From Alphaproteobacteria bacterium (lineage in GTDB: Bacteria > Pseudomonadota > Alphaproteobacteria > Caulobacterales > Hyphomonadaceae), in the NCBI GenBank assembly GCA_018969425.1, contig JAGWYJ010000001.1:1-64000 (forward strand): DNA of 64,000 nt. The letters run 5' to 3'. Position numbers and translations under genes: made by a program. Shown here piece by piece: positions 15,498-25,615 of the stretch; position 1 is the first letter of the stretch, and each line of letters starts with the position of its first letter. The notes below the pieces were generated by a model. That model did no database searches and was not told the DNA's origin. It was given only the letters and a program-made list of their open reading frames with translations.

Positions 15498-18365
15498 ATG
15501 ACCGGCTTCGGATTCGAATTTCGCCGCATACTTTTTAGCGTAGCGGCGGCCTTTTCCGCCTGCATGGCGCTGAGCTCGTGCCAGCCGGCAGGCGAACGCG
15601 CCGATATCCAGAGCGTGTCCGTCCCGCCTCTCGAACCGGCTTTCCGCCAGCTTGAGAACGGTCTCAGGGTCTACTCCCTGCCCGACCCGACCACCGCCAG
15701 CGTGACAGTTCAGGTATGGTATGACGTCGGGAGCAAGGATGATCCGCCGGGGCGCTCCGGATTTGCGCATCTGTTCGAACACCTGATGTTCAAGTCCACC
15801 CGCAACATGCCGCCGGAGTTCTTCGATCGCCTGACGGAGGATGCTGGCGGATATAACAACGCCTCGACCTGGAATGATTTCACCAACTATTACGAGACGG
15901 TTCCGGCCAATCATCTCGAACGAGTTCTGTGGGGTGAGGCCGAGAGAATGGGCTCGCTTGTCGTAGACGAGGCCAACTTTCGATCCGAACGCGATGTGGT
16001 CAAGGAAGAGCTCCGGCAGAACGTCCTGTCCCAGCCCTATGGCAAACTGTTCGCGCTCTATATCGCCCAGGCCTCTTTTGACGTTCACCCCTATGGCCGG
16101 CCCGGCATCGGATCCATAGCAGACCTCGACGCTGCTACGATCGAGGACGTCCGGGCGTTTCACGCGGCCTATTACCGGCCGGACAACGCCGTACTTGTCG
16201 TGTCAGGCAATTTCGATCAGGCCCAGCTGGACGCATGGGTCGACCGCTATTTCGCAGGCATCAAGACGCCCGACCGTCCGATCCCGCGCGTCGCTGCGAT
16301 CGAACCCGAACGCAAACAACCGAAGGACTATACGGTTTACGAACCCAATGTCCCGCTTCCGGCGATCGCGATGTCATGGCCTTCACCGGCCGCCGACAGC
16401 CAGGACGTCGCGGCGTGGTCGCTGCTGGACGCGATCCTGACCCGAGGTCAGTCCTCCAGGCTCTACCAGTCGCTGGTCTACGAACAGAAGGCTGCGGCGG
16501 AGGTGTTTTCAAGTTTCGAGGTCACTCAGCACCCCGGGGTGTATTCACTCGGCATGATCCTGAGCGAGGGAAAAAACGCGGAAGAGGGCCTCGGCCTTCT
16601 TAAAACGGAAATATCTCGCCTGCGTGACGGCGGCGTGACCGAAGCGGAGATCGCCGAGGCGCGCAACGAGCTCATTGCCGCAGCGCTTGAGTCGCGCGAG
16701 ACCGCAGAAGGTCGAGCCTTCGAGCTCGCTCGCTCCGTCATTCTTTTCAAAGACCCGAAGGCCTCGGACGTCCTGATCTCCAGGCTGCAGGACGTGACGA
16801 TCGCAGACATCGCGAGAGTTGCCGGAGATATTCTTCGCGACGATCGCGTCACCACAATCCGCTATCTGCCTGAGGAACTTCAGAACGGCGCCGAAGAGGC
16901 CAAGTTCGCCGACGCGCCCGGGATCCAGGCGACACGGCTCGACATCCCCCAGGGGGAGATCCCTTCCTATGAGCTGGCGTCAGAGGCGCAGCGTCAGACG
17001 CCTCCGACGGCCGGAGCGCCGGTCGCCGCCAGCGTTCCCGACGCCCAGACGAAAACCCTCCCCAACGGTCTGAAGGTTATCGTCGCATCCAAGCCCGGAC
17101 TGCCTCTTGTCAGCGCCAGCCTTAAGCTCCCAGCCGGAACGGCCCTTGACCCGTCCGGGAAGGCCGGCCTCGCCGCAATGACGGCTGATCTGGCCACGCG
17201 CGGGGCCGCCGAGCGCTCAGCGACAGACATCTCCCGTCAGATCGAAAGCCTCGGAGCTGCGATCTCGGCCGGAGCGGGCCCGGATGCGACAGATGTCTCG
17301 ATCATGACCCGAACGGACTACGCAGACGATGTGTTCGCGATCATGTCTGATGTCGTTCGGGCCCCGACATTCGGCCAGGATGAGCTGGATCGCGCTCAAC
17401 GCGAGACGCTGGACGGTCTGATGGTCGCTCTTCGTCAGCCCTCATCGGTCGGACGTTTCGCCATGAACCGGGTGATCTTCGGCAATGACGGGTATGGCTC
17501 AACCCCGACCCCCAACAGCGTCAAGTCGTTGTCCCGGGAGGACATCGCCGCCTTCCACTCGCGCTTCTGGCGCCCGGAGGGAGCCGTCCTGGTCATCGCC
17601 GGCGGCATCGAGGCGGACGCCGGCTTCAGGCTCGCCGAAACGGCTTTCGGCGATTGGCGCCCGGAAGGGTCGGCGGATAAGCCCGAGACTCAGGCCGCGT
17701 CCGTATCCCCGAAACCGCGTACTGTGGTGATCGACATTCCGGAGATCGGACAAGCGGCAGTTCTGATGGGCGCCGTCGGACCGGCGAGACTGGATAAGGA
17801 TTTCTTTTCCGCGCTTGTTGCGAACGACGTTCTCGGGGGCGGATATTCCGCTCGCCTGAATTCTGAGATCCGCATCAAAAGGGGATTGTCCTACGGGGCT
17901 CGATCGCAGGTATCGTCCCGGCAGAAGCCTGGACCTATCATCGCCTCGGCCCAGACACGAAATGACGCCGTCCCGCAGGTGGTCGATCTCATGACCGCCG
18001 AGCTGAAACGACTCGGCAGCGAGCCAATCAGCGAGGCGGAGATGACAGCAAGAAAGGCGGTTCTCGTCGGGTCCTTCGGACGGGATGTAGAGACGGCAGG
18101 GGGACTGGCCGCTCAGCTCTCATCGCTCGCCCAGTTCGGGCTGCCGCCTGACAGCCTCGGCGACTTCTCGGAAGCTGTCGTAGGGGTTACAGCCGCTGAG
18201 GCCGGGGCCTCGGGACGAACCCTTTATGACCCGGCGCGTTCCAACCTCATCATTGTAGGGGATGCGAAGATCTTCTGGGACAAGATCATACGCATGCGTC
18301 CTGACGCCGAGCGCATCAGCATCGACGCCCTTGACCTTGACCGCGCATCTTTGAAAGCGGAGTGA
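15498..18365 (+). CDS. M16-family zinc metallopeptidase, lipoprotein, double domain
   Basis: A 955-residue pitrilysin-type peptidase. A lipoprotein signal peptide ends at a lipobox-like LSSC (Cys about 28), so it is probably anchored in the cell envelope. The first M16 domain carries the inverted zinc motif HLFEH (about residues 91-95), with the downstream Glu region EAERMGSLVVDEANF. The second half (about 510-955) repeats the fold, starting TKTLPNGLKVIVASKPGLPL, but lacks HxxEH and is the usual inactive partner. Such two-domain proteins degrade peptides in the periplasm. A hairpin lies just after the stop codon. Confidence 0.93.
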   Translation: MTGFGFEFRRILFSVAAAFSACMALSSCQPAGERADIQSVSVPPLEPAFRQLENGLRVYSLPDPTTASVTVQVWYDVGSKDDPPGRSGFAHLFEHLMFKSTRNMPPEFFDRLTEDAGGYNNASTWNDFTNYYETVPANHLERVLWGEAERMGSLVVDEANFRSERDVVKEELRQNVLSQPYGKLFALYIAQASFDVHPYGRPGIGSIADLDAATIEDVRAFHAAYYRPDNAVLVVSGNFDQAQLDAWVDRYFAGIKTPDRPIPRVAAIEPERKQPKDYTVYEPNVPLPAIAMSWPSPAADSQDVAAWSLLDAILTRGQSSRLYQSLVYEQKAAAEVFSSFEVTQHPGVYSLGMILSEGKNAEEGLGLLKTEISRLRDGGVTEAEIAEARNELIAAALESRETAEGRAFELARSVILFKDPKASDVLISRLQDVTIADIARVAGDILRDDRVTTIRYLPEELQNGAEEAKFADAPGIQATRLDIPQGEIPSYELASEAQRQTPPTAGAPVAASVPDAQTKTLPNGLKVIVASKPGLPLVSASLKLPAGTALDPSGKAGLAAMTADLATRGAAERSATDISRQIESLGAAISAGAGPDATDVSIMTRTDYADDVFAIMSDVVRAPTFGQDELDRAQRETLDGLMVALRQPSSVGRFAMNRVIFGNDGYGSTPTPNSVKSLSREDIAAFHSRFWRPEGAVLVIAGGIEADAGFRLAETAFGDWRPEGSADKPETQAASVSPKPRTVVIDIPEIGQAAVLMGAVGPARLDKDFFSALVANDVLGGGYSARLNSEIRIKRGLSYGARSQVSSRQKPGPIIASAQTRNDAVPQVVDLMTAELKRLGSEPISEAEMTARKAVLVGSFGRDVETAGGLAAQLSSLAQFGLPPDSLGDFSEAVVGVTAAEAGASGRTLYDPARSNLIIVGDAKIFWDKIIRMRPDAERISIDALDLDRASLKAE

Positions 18366-18367
18366 GG

Positions 18368-18395
18368 CTTCGCCCCTGGGATTTCAGGGGCGAAG
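18368..18395. terminator. Hairpin between convergent M16 peptidase and aminotransferase genes
   Basis: Perfect 11-bp stem CTTCGCCCCTG / CAGGGGCGAAG with a 6-nt loop, filling the 35-nt gap between convergent stop codons. It probably serves as a bidirectional terminator, although no long U-tract is present. Confidence 0.65.
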
Positions 18396-18400
18396 GGTGA

Positions 18401-19735
<1,335 letters not shown>

Positions 19736-19787
19736 TCAGCCTCCAAAGCCGTTTGAAGGCTGAGCGATCCTCCATTACCCTTCCCCG

Positions 19788-21722
19788 ATGGCTGAACCTC
19801 CCTCCGATCCGACCCTCAGCGAGCCCGCCCCCGCCGTCATGCGAGACGGCGAGACCCGCCGTATGGCGGGGGTCGAGGTGATCCGCGATCAACTCCGGCG
19901 GCTGCCCGCCCGCCCGGGCGTCTACAGGATGTATGGAGAGGCCGAAGACCTCCTTTATGTCGGCAAGGCCCGAAACCTCAGAAATCGGGTGGGCAGTTAC
20001 GCCAAGATCGGCGGCCATACCCAGCGGATCGCCCGTATGATCTCGCTGACGCGATCCATGGAATTCGTGGTCACACAGTCCGAAACGGAAGCGCTGCTTC
20101 TCGAAGCCAATCTGATCAAGCGGCTGAAACCGCGTTTCAATATCATCCTCAGGGACGATAAGTCGTTTCCTCATATTCTGATCCGCGAGGATCATGAGGC
20201 TCCGCAGATCCTCAAGCATCGAGGGGCTAAGCGCACGAAAGGGCGCTATTTCGGTCCGTTCGCGTCGGCAGGGGCGGTCGACCGAACTCTGGACACGCTT
20301 CAGAAGGCGTTTCTTCTCAGAACCTGCACGGACAGCATTTACGCGAGCCGCTCGCGCCCGTGCATGCTTCACCAGATGGGACGCTGCTCAGCTCCCTGCA
20401 CGGGGGTGATATCTCTAGAGGATTACGCCCGACTCGCGGAACAGGCCGGCGAGTTCCTGGACGGCCGCGCGGACGAGCTTCAGAAGCGACTGAGCGAGGA
20501 CATGGAGCGGGCGGCCGAGGGCATGGACTATGAACGCGCCGCCAAGCTGCGCGACAGGATCAAGGCTCTCGCAGCGGTCCGCGCCTCTCAGGGGGTCAAT
20601 CCTGAGGGAATCGTAGAGGCGGATGTGTTCGCGATTCACAGCGACGCCGGACAGTCCTGCATTCAGGCCTTTTTCTTCCGGGCCGGACAGAACTGGGGCG
20701 CGACCGCCTATTATCCTAAGCATGAGGCTGACGACCTTCCATCCTCGGTGCTGACCGCGTTCATCGCCCAGTTCTATGACGAGCGGCCGGCCCCTGGCCT
20801 CATTCTGCTCTCCCACGACATCGAAGACCCGGAACTTCTCCGAGACGCCCTCGAAATGCGGGCTGAGCGTCGTATCGACATCCGCACCCCACAGAGAGGC
20901 GAGAAGCGCGATATCGTCTCGCAGGCCGCCCTCAACGCGCGGGAGGCCCTCGGACGCAGGCTCGCCGAAACACAGAGTCAGGCCCGCATTCTGGCGGCGG
21001 TGCAGACGATATTCGACCTGCCTCATCCGCCAATGCGGATCGAGGTTTATGACAATTCGCACATCCAGGGGACAAACGCCGTCGGGGCCATGATCGTGGC
21101 CGGCCCGGAAGGTTTCGAGAAATCCTCATACCGAACGTTCAACTTCAAGGACACCGATCTCGAACCCGGCGACGACTACGGAATGATGAGAGAGGTGATG
21201 CGCCGCCGCTTCGCCCGCCTCAGGAAAGAGGCCGAAGAGGTCGGCCCGGGCAAACGTCCGGAGACCTGGCCTGACCTGGTTCTCATAGACGGCGGACCAG
21301 GACAGCTCTCGGCCGCGCGCGACACGCTTGAGGCCCTCGGGTTCGTCCATGGCGACCTCAATCTGGCGGCCATCTCCAAGGGGCCGGACCGGAATGCGGG
21401 ACGCGAGCAGTTCTTCCGGCCCGGAAAGGCGCCGTTTCAGCTTCCGCCCTCAGATCCGGCCCTCTATTACCTCCAGCGACTGCGCGACGAGGCCCATCGC
21501 TTCGCGATCGGTTCGCATCGGGCCAGACGCTCCCAGACCCTGAGCGAAAATCCCCTCGACGATATCCCCGGCATCGGTCCTGCAAGAAAGAAGGCTCTGC
21601 TCCATCGCTTCGGATCGGCGCGGGGCGTATCACGGGCGACAGAGGCTGATCTCGAAACGGTCGAGGGGATCAACGCCGCCCTCGCCCGCCGTATCTTTGC
21701 TCATTTTCAGGCGCCCGGTTGA
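19788..21722 (+). CDS. uvrC: UvrABC system protein C
   Basis: A 644-residue nucleotide-excision-repair endonuclease, which incises on both sides of the lesion with UvrB. Domains in order: GIY-YIG nuclease (PGVYRMYGEAEDLLYVGKAR, about residues 43-62), a Cys-rich segment (CTDSIYASRSRPCMLHQMGRCSAPCTG), the UvrB-binding UVR motif (MDYERAAKLRDRIKAL), the RNase-H-like nuclease (EVYDNSHIQGTNAVGAMIV and DLVLIDGGPGQL), and a C-terminal double HhH (DDIPGIGPARKKALLHRFG). The N-terminal 40 residues are poorly conserved, and a start at M28 or M36 is possible. Confidence 0.97.
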   Translation: MAEPPSDPTLSEPAPAVMRDGETRRMAGVEVIRDQLRRLPARPGVYRMYGEAEDLLYVGKARNLRNRVGSYAKIGGHTQRIARMISLTRSMEFVVTQSETEALLLEANLIKRLKPRFNIILRDDKSFPHILIREDHEAPQILKHRGAKRTKGRYFGPFASAGAVDRTLDTLQKAFLLRTCTDSIYASRSRPCMLHQMGRCSAPCTGVISLEDYARLAEQAGEFLDGRADELQKRLSEDMERAAEGMDYERAAKLRDRIKALAAVRASQGVNPEGIVEADVFAIHSDAGQSCIQAFFFRAGQNWGATAYYPKHEADDLPSSVLTAFIAQFYDERPAPGLILLSHDIEDPELLRDALEMRAERRIDIRTPQRGEKRDIVSQAALNAREALGRRLAETQSQARILAAVQTIFDLPHPPMRIEVYDNSHIQGTNAVGAMIVAGPEGFEKSSYRTFNFKDTDLEPGDDYGMMREVMRRRFARLRKEAEEVGPGKRPETWPDLVLIDGGPGQLSAARDTLEALGFVHGDLNLAAISKGPDRNAGREQFFRPGKAPFQLPPSDPALYYLQRLRDEAHRFAIGSHRARRSQTLSENPLDDIPGIGPARKKALLHRFGSARGVSRATEADLETVEGINAALARRIFAHFQAPG

Positions 21723-21826
21723 ACGATCATGTCGGATGCCGGTTCAGCAGACATTCATAAAGTCTGGTCGAAGATAATCCTCGCCCCTGAGGCCGCGTTC
21801 CAACCTGAAAAGGCCGCAGCGCCATC

Positions 21827-22402
21827 ATGAGACACCGATGGTTCTCACCTCTCCTGATCGCCGGTGCGCTGACAAGCGCGAGCGCCCTCTCGCAGCCAGC
21901 CCCCGAAGCGTCCCGATCTGCCTCGACAAGCTCGTCGGCCATGATGCGGGCAGGTCAGCTCAGCCCGGGCGCCAAGATTGTCGCGTCAACACTCAGGTCG
22001 GGCCTTATGAGATCGCGCAACAGCGCGCGGGAGAGTTCTCGACCTATACCGCCAGACATACTTGAAAAACTGACGCCATTCTTTTCCAGAGAGCTCCTTG
22101 AATCTGTCCGCTACACGATCGGCGACGTCACACCGGACGGCCTCGCCGGCTTTGCGATCCGTAACGGCAACGCCGCCGCTGTGACCCTGATCGACACCGT
22201 TGTGTTCCGCCATGCTAATTACGTCTCGGACCTCGCACTCTGGGCGCATGAGCTTCATCATGTCGAACAATACCGGGCCTGGGGAGTAGACGGTTTCGCC
22301 GCACGCTACGCCTTTTCCTGGACGCAGGTGGAAACTGAGGCCCGCGATCGGGCAGCCGAGTTCAGGGAGTGGCGAGAAGCCGCCTCGACGTCCGTTCGGT
22401 AA
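21827..22402 (+). CDS. Secreted DUF4157-like zincin, probable
   Basis: A 191-residue protein with an N-terminal signal peptide (SPLLIAGALTSASALSQPA). The C-terminal half holds LWAHELHHVEQYRAWG, an HExxH zinc motif of the kind found in DUF4157/eCIS-core proteins, followed by Glu-rich helical sequence (VETEARDRAAEF) that could supply the third ligand. Only this one domain is present, so it is a stand-alone short form. Protease activity is inference. It lies between uvrC and the amidohydrolase operon, followed by a hairpin at 22416. Confidence 0.65.
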   Translation: MRHRWFSPLLIAGALTSASALSQPAPEASRSASTSSSAMMRAGQLSPGAKIVASTLRSGLMRSRNSARESSRPIPPDILEKLTPFFSRELLESVRYTIGDVTPDGLAGFAIRNGNAAAVTLIDTVVFRHANYVSDLALWAHELHHVEQYRAWGVDGFAARYAFSWTQVETEARDRAAEFREWREAASTSVR

Positions 22403-22415
22403 GACGCCTGGGCGG

Positions 22416-22433
22416 TCGGGGAGAGATCCCCGA
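22416..22433 (+). terminator. Hairpin after the secreted zincin gene
   Basis: TCGGGGA-GAGA-TCCCCGA, a perfect 7-bp stem closed by a GNRA-type tetraloop, 13 nt after the stop codon. No U-tract is seen. Confidence 0.5.
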
Positions 22434-22521
22434 GTTAGTCCTTGTCCGGCTCGAGTCCCCCCCGTACACATTTGCGACAGCGAGACCGGCGGAAGACCGG
22501 CGACTGGGAGGATCTGAGGTC

Positions 22522-23610
22522 ATGATCAGGACGGGCGCCGATACGCCGAGCCGTGAAGAAATTCTGGAGCCAGACCTCAGGATCATCGACCCCCACCACC
22601 ATCTCTGGGATCGTCGCTCAATCCTGCCATCCCTTCCGCCCGTCACGCACCCTTTTGAGCAGATCGTTCGGCGATCGACCGTATATCTCCTCGATCAACT
22701 CAACGCGGACCTTGCCCTGGGCCACCGGGTTGAGGCGACCGTCTATCTCGAATGCGGCGCCATGTATCGCGCGGACGGGCCTGACGACATGAAGCCCATC
22801 GGCGAGACCGAGTTTGTGAACGGGATCGCGGCGATGTCCGCCAGCGGCGCATACGGTCCGGCCCGCGCCTGCCTCGGGATCGTCGGCCACGTCGATCTCA
22901 CCCTCGGCGCGCGCGCTGGCGCGATCCTCGACGCTCACATGGCGGCAGCCCCGGCTCGGTTCCGCGGCATTCGGCATAGCGCCTCCTGGGATGCTGATCC
23001 GCGCGTCCTCGGGCCGCTTGTTCGTCGACCGGCCGGCGTCTTTCTCGACAGACGTTTCAGGGAAGGGTTCGCCGAGCTTTCACGCAGAGGGCTTTCCTTC
23101 GACGCCTGGCTGCTCGAACCCCAGCTTGAGGACCTGATCGATCTGGCGCGCAGCTTTCCGGACACGTCGATCGTGCTTGATCACGTCGGCACTCCGCTGG
23201 GCATAGCCTCGTACGAAAATCGACGGGATGAACGGTTCAGGATCTGGAAAGACGCCATTCTCGCCCTCGCCGCCTGTCCGAACGTACATGTGAAGCTGGG
23301 CGGCCTCGCTATGCCCTTCTGCGGCTTTCCGTCCTGCCTCTCGAGTCCAAGAGCCCCCTCGAGCCAGCTTGCGAAGGAATGGAGGCCCTATATCGAGACC
23401 TGCATCGAGGCCTTCGGCGTCAAGCGCGCCATGTTCGAGAGCAACTTTCCGGTCGACGAAGTCAGTTGCTCCTATGAGAGGCTCTGGAACGCCTTCAAGA
23501 TCATCACCTCTGGCGCTTCAGGGGCGGAGAAGGCTGATCTCTATTTCAACACAGCCAATCGTTTTTACAGACTTGGACTCTCTCCTTCTGCGGATCCGGG
23601 AGCCGGATGA
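22522..23610 (+). CDS. Amidohydrolase-2 family metal-dependent hydrolase
   Basis: A 362-residue TIM-barrel hydrolase of the Amidohydro_2 group (ACMSD/LigW/lactonase relatives). Metal-binding HxH is in IIDPHHHLWDRR (about residues 20-31). A later metal His is probably in SIVLDHVGTPLG, and the C-terminal Asp is in FESNFPVDEVS. Such enzymes open lactones or decarboxylate aromatic acids, and the substrate is unknown. ATG at 22522 has GAGG upstream, and the track's 22369 start overlaps the previous gene. Its stop overlaps the start of the acyl-CoA dehydrogenase by 4 nt (ATGA), so the two are translationally coupled. Confidence 0.88.
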   Translation: MIRTGADTPSREEILEPDLRIIDPHHHLWDRRSILPSLPPVTHPFEQIVRRSTVYLLDQLNADLALGHRVEATVYLECGAMYRADGPDDMKPIGETEFVNGIAAMSASGAYGPARACLGIVGHVDLTLGARAGAILDAHMAAAPARFRGIRHSASWDADPRVLGPLVRRPAGVFLDRRFREGFAELSRRGLSFDAWLLEPQLEDLIDLARSFPDTSIVLDHVGTPLGIASYENRRDERFRIWKDAILALAACPNVHVKLGGLAMPFCGFPSCLSSPRAPSSQLAKEWRPYIETCIEAFGVKRAMFESNFPVDEVSCSYERLWNAFKIITSGASGAEKADLYFNTANRFYRLGLSPSADPGAG

Positions 23611-24776
23611 TGAATTTCGACCTAGACGACGATCACAGGCTTACGCAGGACCTGACCGCCCGCTTCGTGCGAGAGGCTCTGACGCCTCTGGAGACAAAGG
23701 TCCTTGAACGCGACGCAGCCGGCCAGGGCGCTCATCTGACCGAAGACGAGACGCGTCGTGTGGACGCATTGGCTCAGGACATGGGACTTTGGGGACTGGA
23801 TGCGCCTACCGATGTCGGCGGGATGGACCTTCCCACGACGGCGATGGTCGGGGTCAATATCGAGATGGGACGCACATGCACGCCCTATCACCTGCCCCCG
23901 GACAGTCCGAACCTGCGCATGCTGATGGCGACCGTCAATGAGGACCAAAGAGCCCGCTATCTCCTCCCCTATGTACGGGACGGGCTTGTGTCCGCGATCG
24001 GCATCTCGGAGCCCGGCGCTGGCGCCGATCCTGCTGCCATGATCACGACCGCTGTTCGCAGCGGTTCGGATTACGTCATCAACGGGAGAAAAATCTGGAT
24101 TTCCCGGGCCGCAGAGGCGGACTTCACGATTCTGATGGCGGTCACCGACAAGTCCCGGGGAGCGAAGGGCGGGGTCTCCGCTTTTCTGGTCGATCGCGAC
24201 ACCCCGGGGTTCAACGTACTTCGCCGTATCCCCATGATTGGCGGTCAGTTCACCTATGAAATCGCGCTCGAGGATTGCCGTATTCCCGCCGCCAACCTCC
24301 TGGGCAGAGAAGGAGAAGGGTTCGCCCCGATGCAGCTGCGACTGTCGACACGGCGGCTGCAGATGGCCGCATGGTGCATCGGCATGGCGAGCCGCGCGCT
24401 CGAAATGATGATCGAGTACGCCCCTCAGCGCTCCACATTCGGCCAAAGCCTCGCCAATCGGCAGGCGATCCAGTGGTGGGTCGCCGATGGCGCAGCCAAA
24501 GTGCGCGCGGCGCGACTGATGACATATGAAACGGCCTGGAAACTCGATCAGGGCCGGGACGTTCGAAGCGACGTCTCAATGGTGAAAGTCTACGCCACAG
24601 AGATGGCCTGGGAGATTCTCGATAATGCGATGCAGACCTTCGGCGCCATGGGAATGACGAAAGATCTTCCCTTGCAGCTCATGGCCGGACAGGTGCGCAC
24701 AATGCGTATCTATGACGGCCCGTCGGAGGTCCATCGGTGGGTCGTCGCGCGCGATCTGCTCGGGCTCAAGCGATAG
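23607..24776 (+). CDS. Acyl-CoA dehydrogenase
   Basis: A 389-residue FAD-dependent alpha,beta-dehydrogenase of acyl-CoA thioesters. Family marks are AIGISEPGAGADPAAM and GRKIWISRAAEADF (FAD and substrate contacts, about residues 130-170), APQRSTFGQSLANRQAIQ, TFGAMGMTKDLPLQ, and the segment YDGPSEVHRWVVARDLLG (about 370-387), where the Glu corresponds to the usual catalytic base. Chain-length preference cannot be read. It is the middle gene of a likely amidohydrolase-ACAD-enoyl-CoA hydratase operon. Confidence 0.92.
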   Translation: MMNFDLDDDHRLTQDLTARFVREALTPLETKVLERDAAGQGAHLTEDETRRVDALAQDMGLWGLDAPTDVGGMDLPTTAMVGVNIEMGRTCTPYHLPPDSPNLRMLMATVNEDQRARYLLPYVRDGLVSAIGISEPGAGADPAAMITTAVRSGSDYVINGRKIWISRAAEADFTILMAVTDKSRGAKGGVSAFLVDRDTPGFNVLRRIPMIGGQFTYEIALEDCRIPAANLLGREGEGFAPMQLRLSTRRLQMAAWCIGMASRALEMMIEYAPQRSTFGQSLANRQAIQWWVADGAAKVRAARLMTYETAWKLDQGRDVRSDVSMVKVYATEMAWEILDNAMQTFGAMGMTKDLPLQLMAGQVRTMRIYDGPSEVHRWVVARDLLGLKR

Positions 24777-24816
24777 TCGGAGCCCAGACAGCAGCTGCAC
24801 ATTCGGAGTTCATGCG

Positions 24817-25602
24817 ATGACTACGGCGCCCCAGGACGACTACTCGATAGCGATTTTCGACCACATCGCTCACATTCGTCTGACGCGCCCGCCTCACAAC
24901 ATGATGACCCTGTCCCTTGCACACAGCCTCGCAGACACCCTTGAGACGCTTGATGCGAGAGAGGATGTGCGAGCCGTCGTCCTCTCCGCTGAGGGACGCA
25001 GCTTCTGCGCAGGAGCGGACCTCTCACGACGCCCGGATCAGGCGAAGGAGGAGACCAGGCCAGACCGGAACCCTCTTTACGACGCGGCCGTCCGCCTCGG
25101 CGCAACGCAGACCCCCATTGTCGCCGCCGTTCAGGGACCGGCGATCGGCGCCGGACTCGGGCTCGCTCTCATTGCGGATTTTCGTGTCGCCTCGCCCGAA
25201 GCACGCTTCGCCGCCAACTTCGTGAAGCTCGGCTTTCACCCTGGTTTCGGTTTGACCTACACGCTCCCGCAGGCCATTGGCCCCCAGCGGGCCCGGCTCA
25301 TGTGTCTGACCGGCCGACGCATTCGTCCCGACGAAGCCCTGAACTGGGGACTGATTGACGCCCTGACGGAGGAGAACGGTCTTCTCGAAACAGCTATCGC
25401 CCTCGCGCGAGATATAGCTGAAGGCGCTCCGCTGGCGGTAAAAGCGACACGGGCGAGCCTTCGTCCGGATCTCGCCGCTCACATACGAAAGCACACGGAC
25501 CACGAACACGCCGAGCAGGTCCGTCTGATGAAAACCGCCGACTTCGCCGAAGGCGTCCGGGCTGTCGCAGAGCGACGGCCCGGACGTTTCACAGGTCGAT
25601 AA
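24817..25602 (+). CDS. Enoyl-CoA hydratase/isomerase family protein
   Basis: A 261-residue crotonase-fold protein. The oxyanion-hole segments are LSAEGRSFCAGADLSRRP (about residues 48-65) and GPAIGAGLGLALIADFRVAS (about 99-118). Catalytic acids of classical hydratases are not clearly present in the second region (VKLGFHPGFGLTYTLPQ), so isomerase, hydrolase or hydratase activity remains open. ATG at 24817 (MTTAPQDD) is chosen over the track's 24712. It is 40 nt downstream of the ACAD gene and convergent with the DUF885 gene 13 nt away. Confidence 0.88.
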   Translation: MTTAPQDDYSIAIFDHIAHIRLTRPPHNMMTLSLAHSLADTLETLDAREDVRAVVLSAEGRSFCAGADLSRRPDQAKEETRPDRNPLYDAAVRLGATQTPIVAAVQGPAIGAGLGLALIADFRVASPEARFAANFVKLGFHPGFGLTYTLPQAIGPQRARLMCLTGRRIRPDEALNWGLIDALTEENGLLETAIALARDIAEGAPLAVKATRASLRPDLAAHIRKHTDHEHAEQVRLMKTADFAEGVRAVAERRPGRFTGR

Positions 25603-25615
25603 AGCCCGGCGCCCC

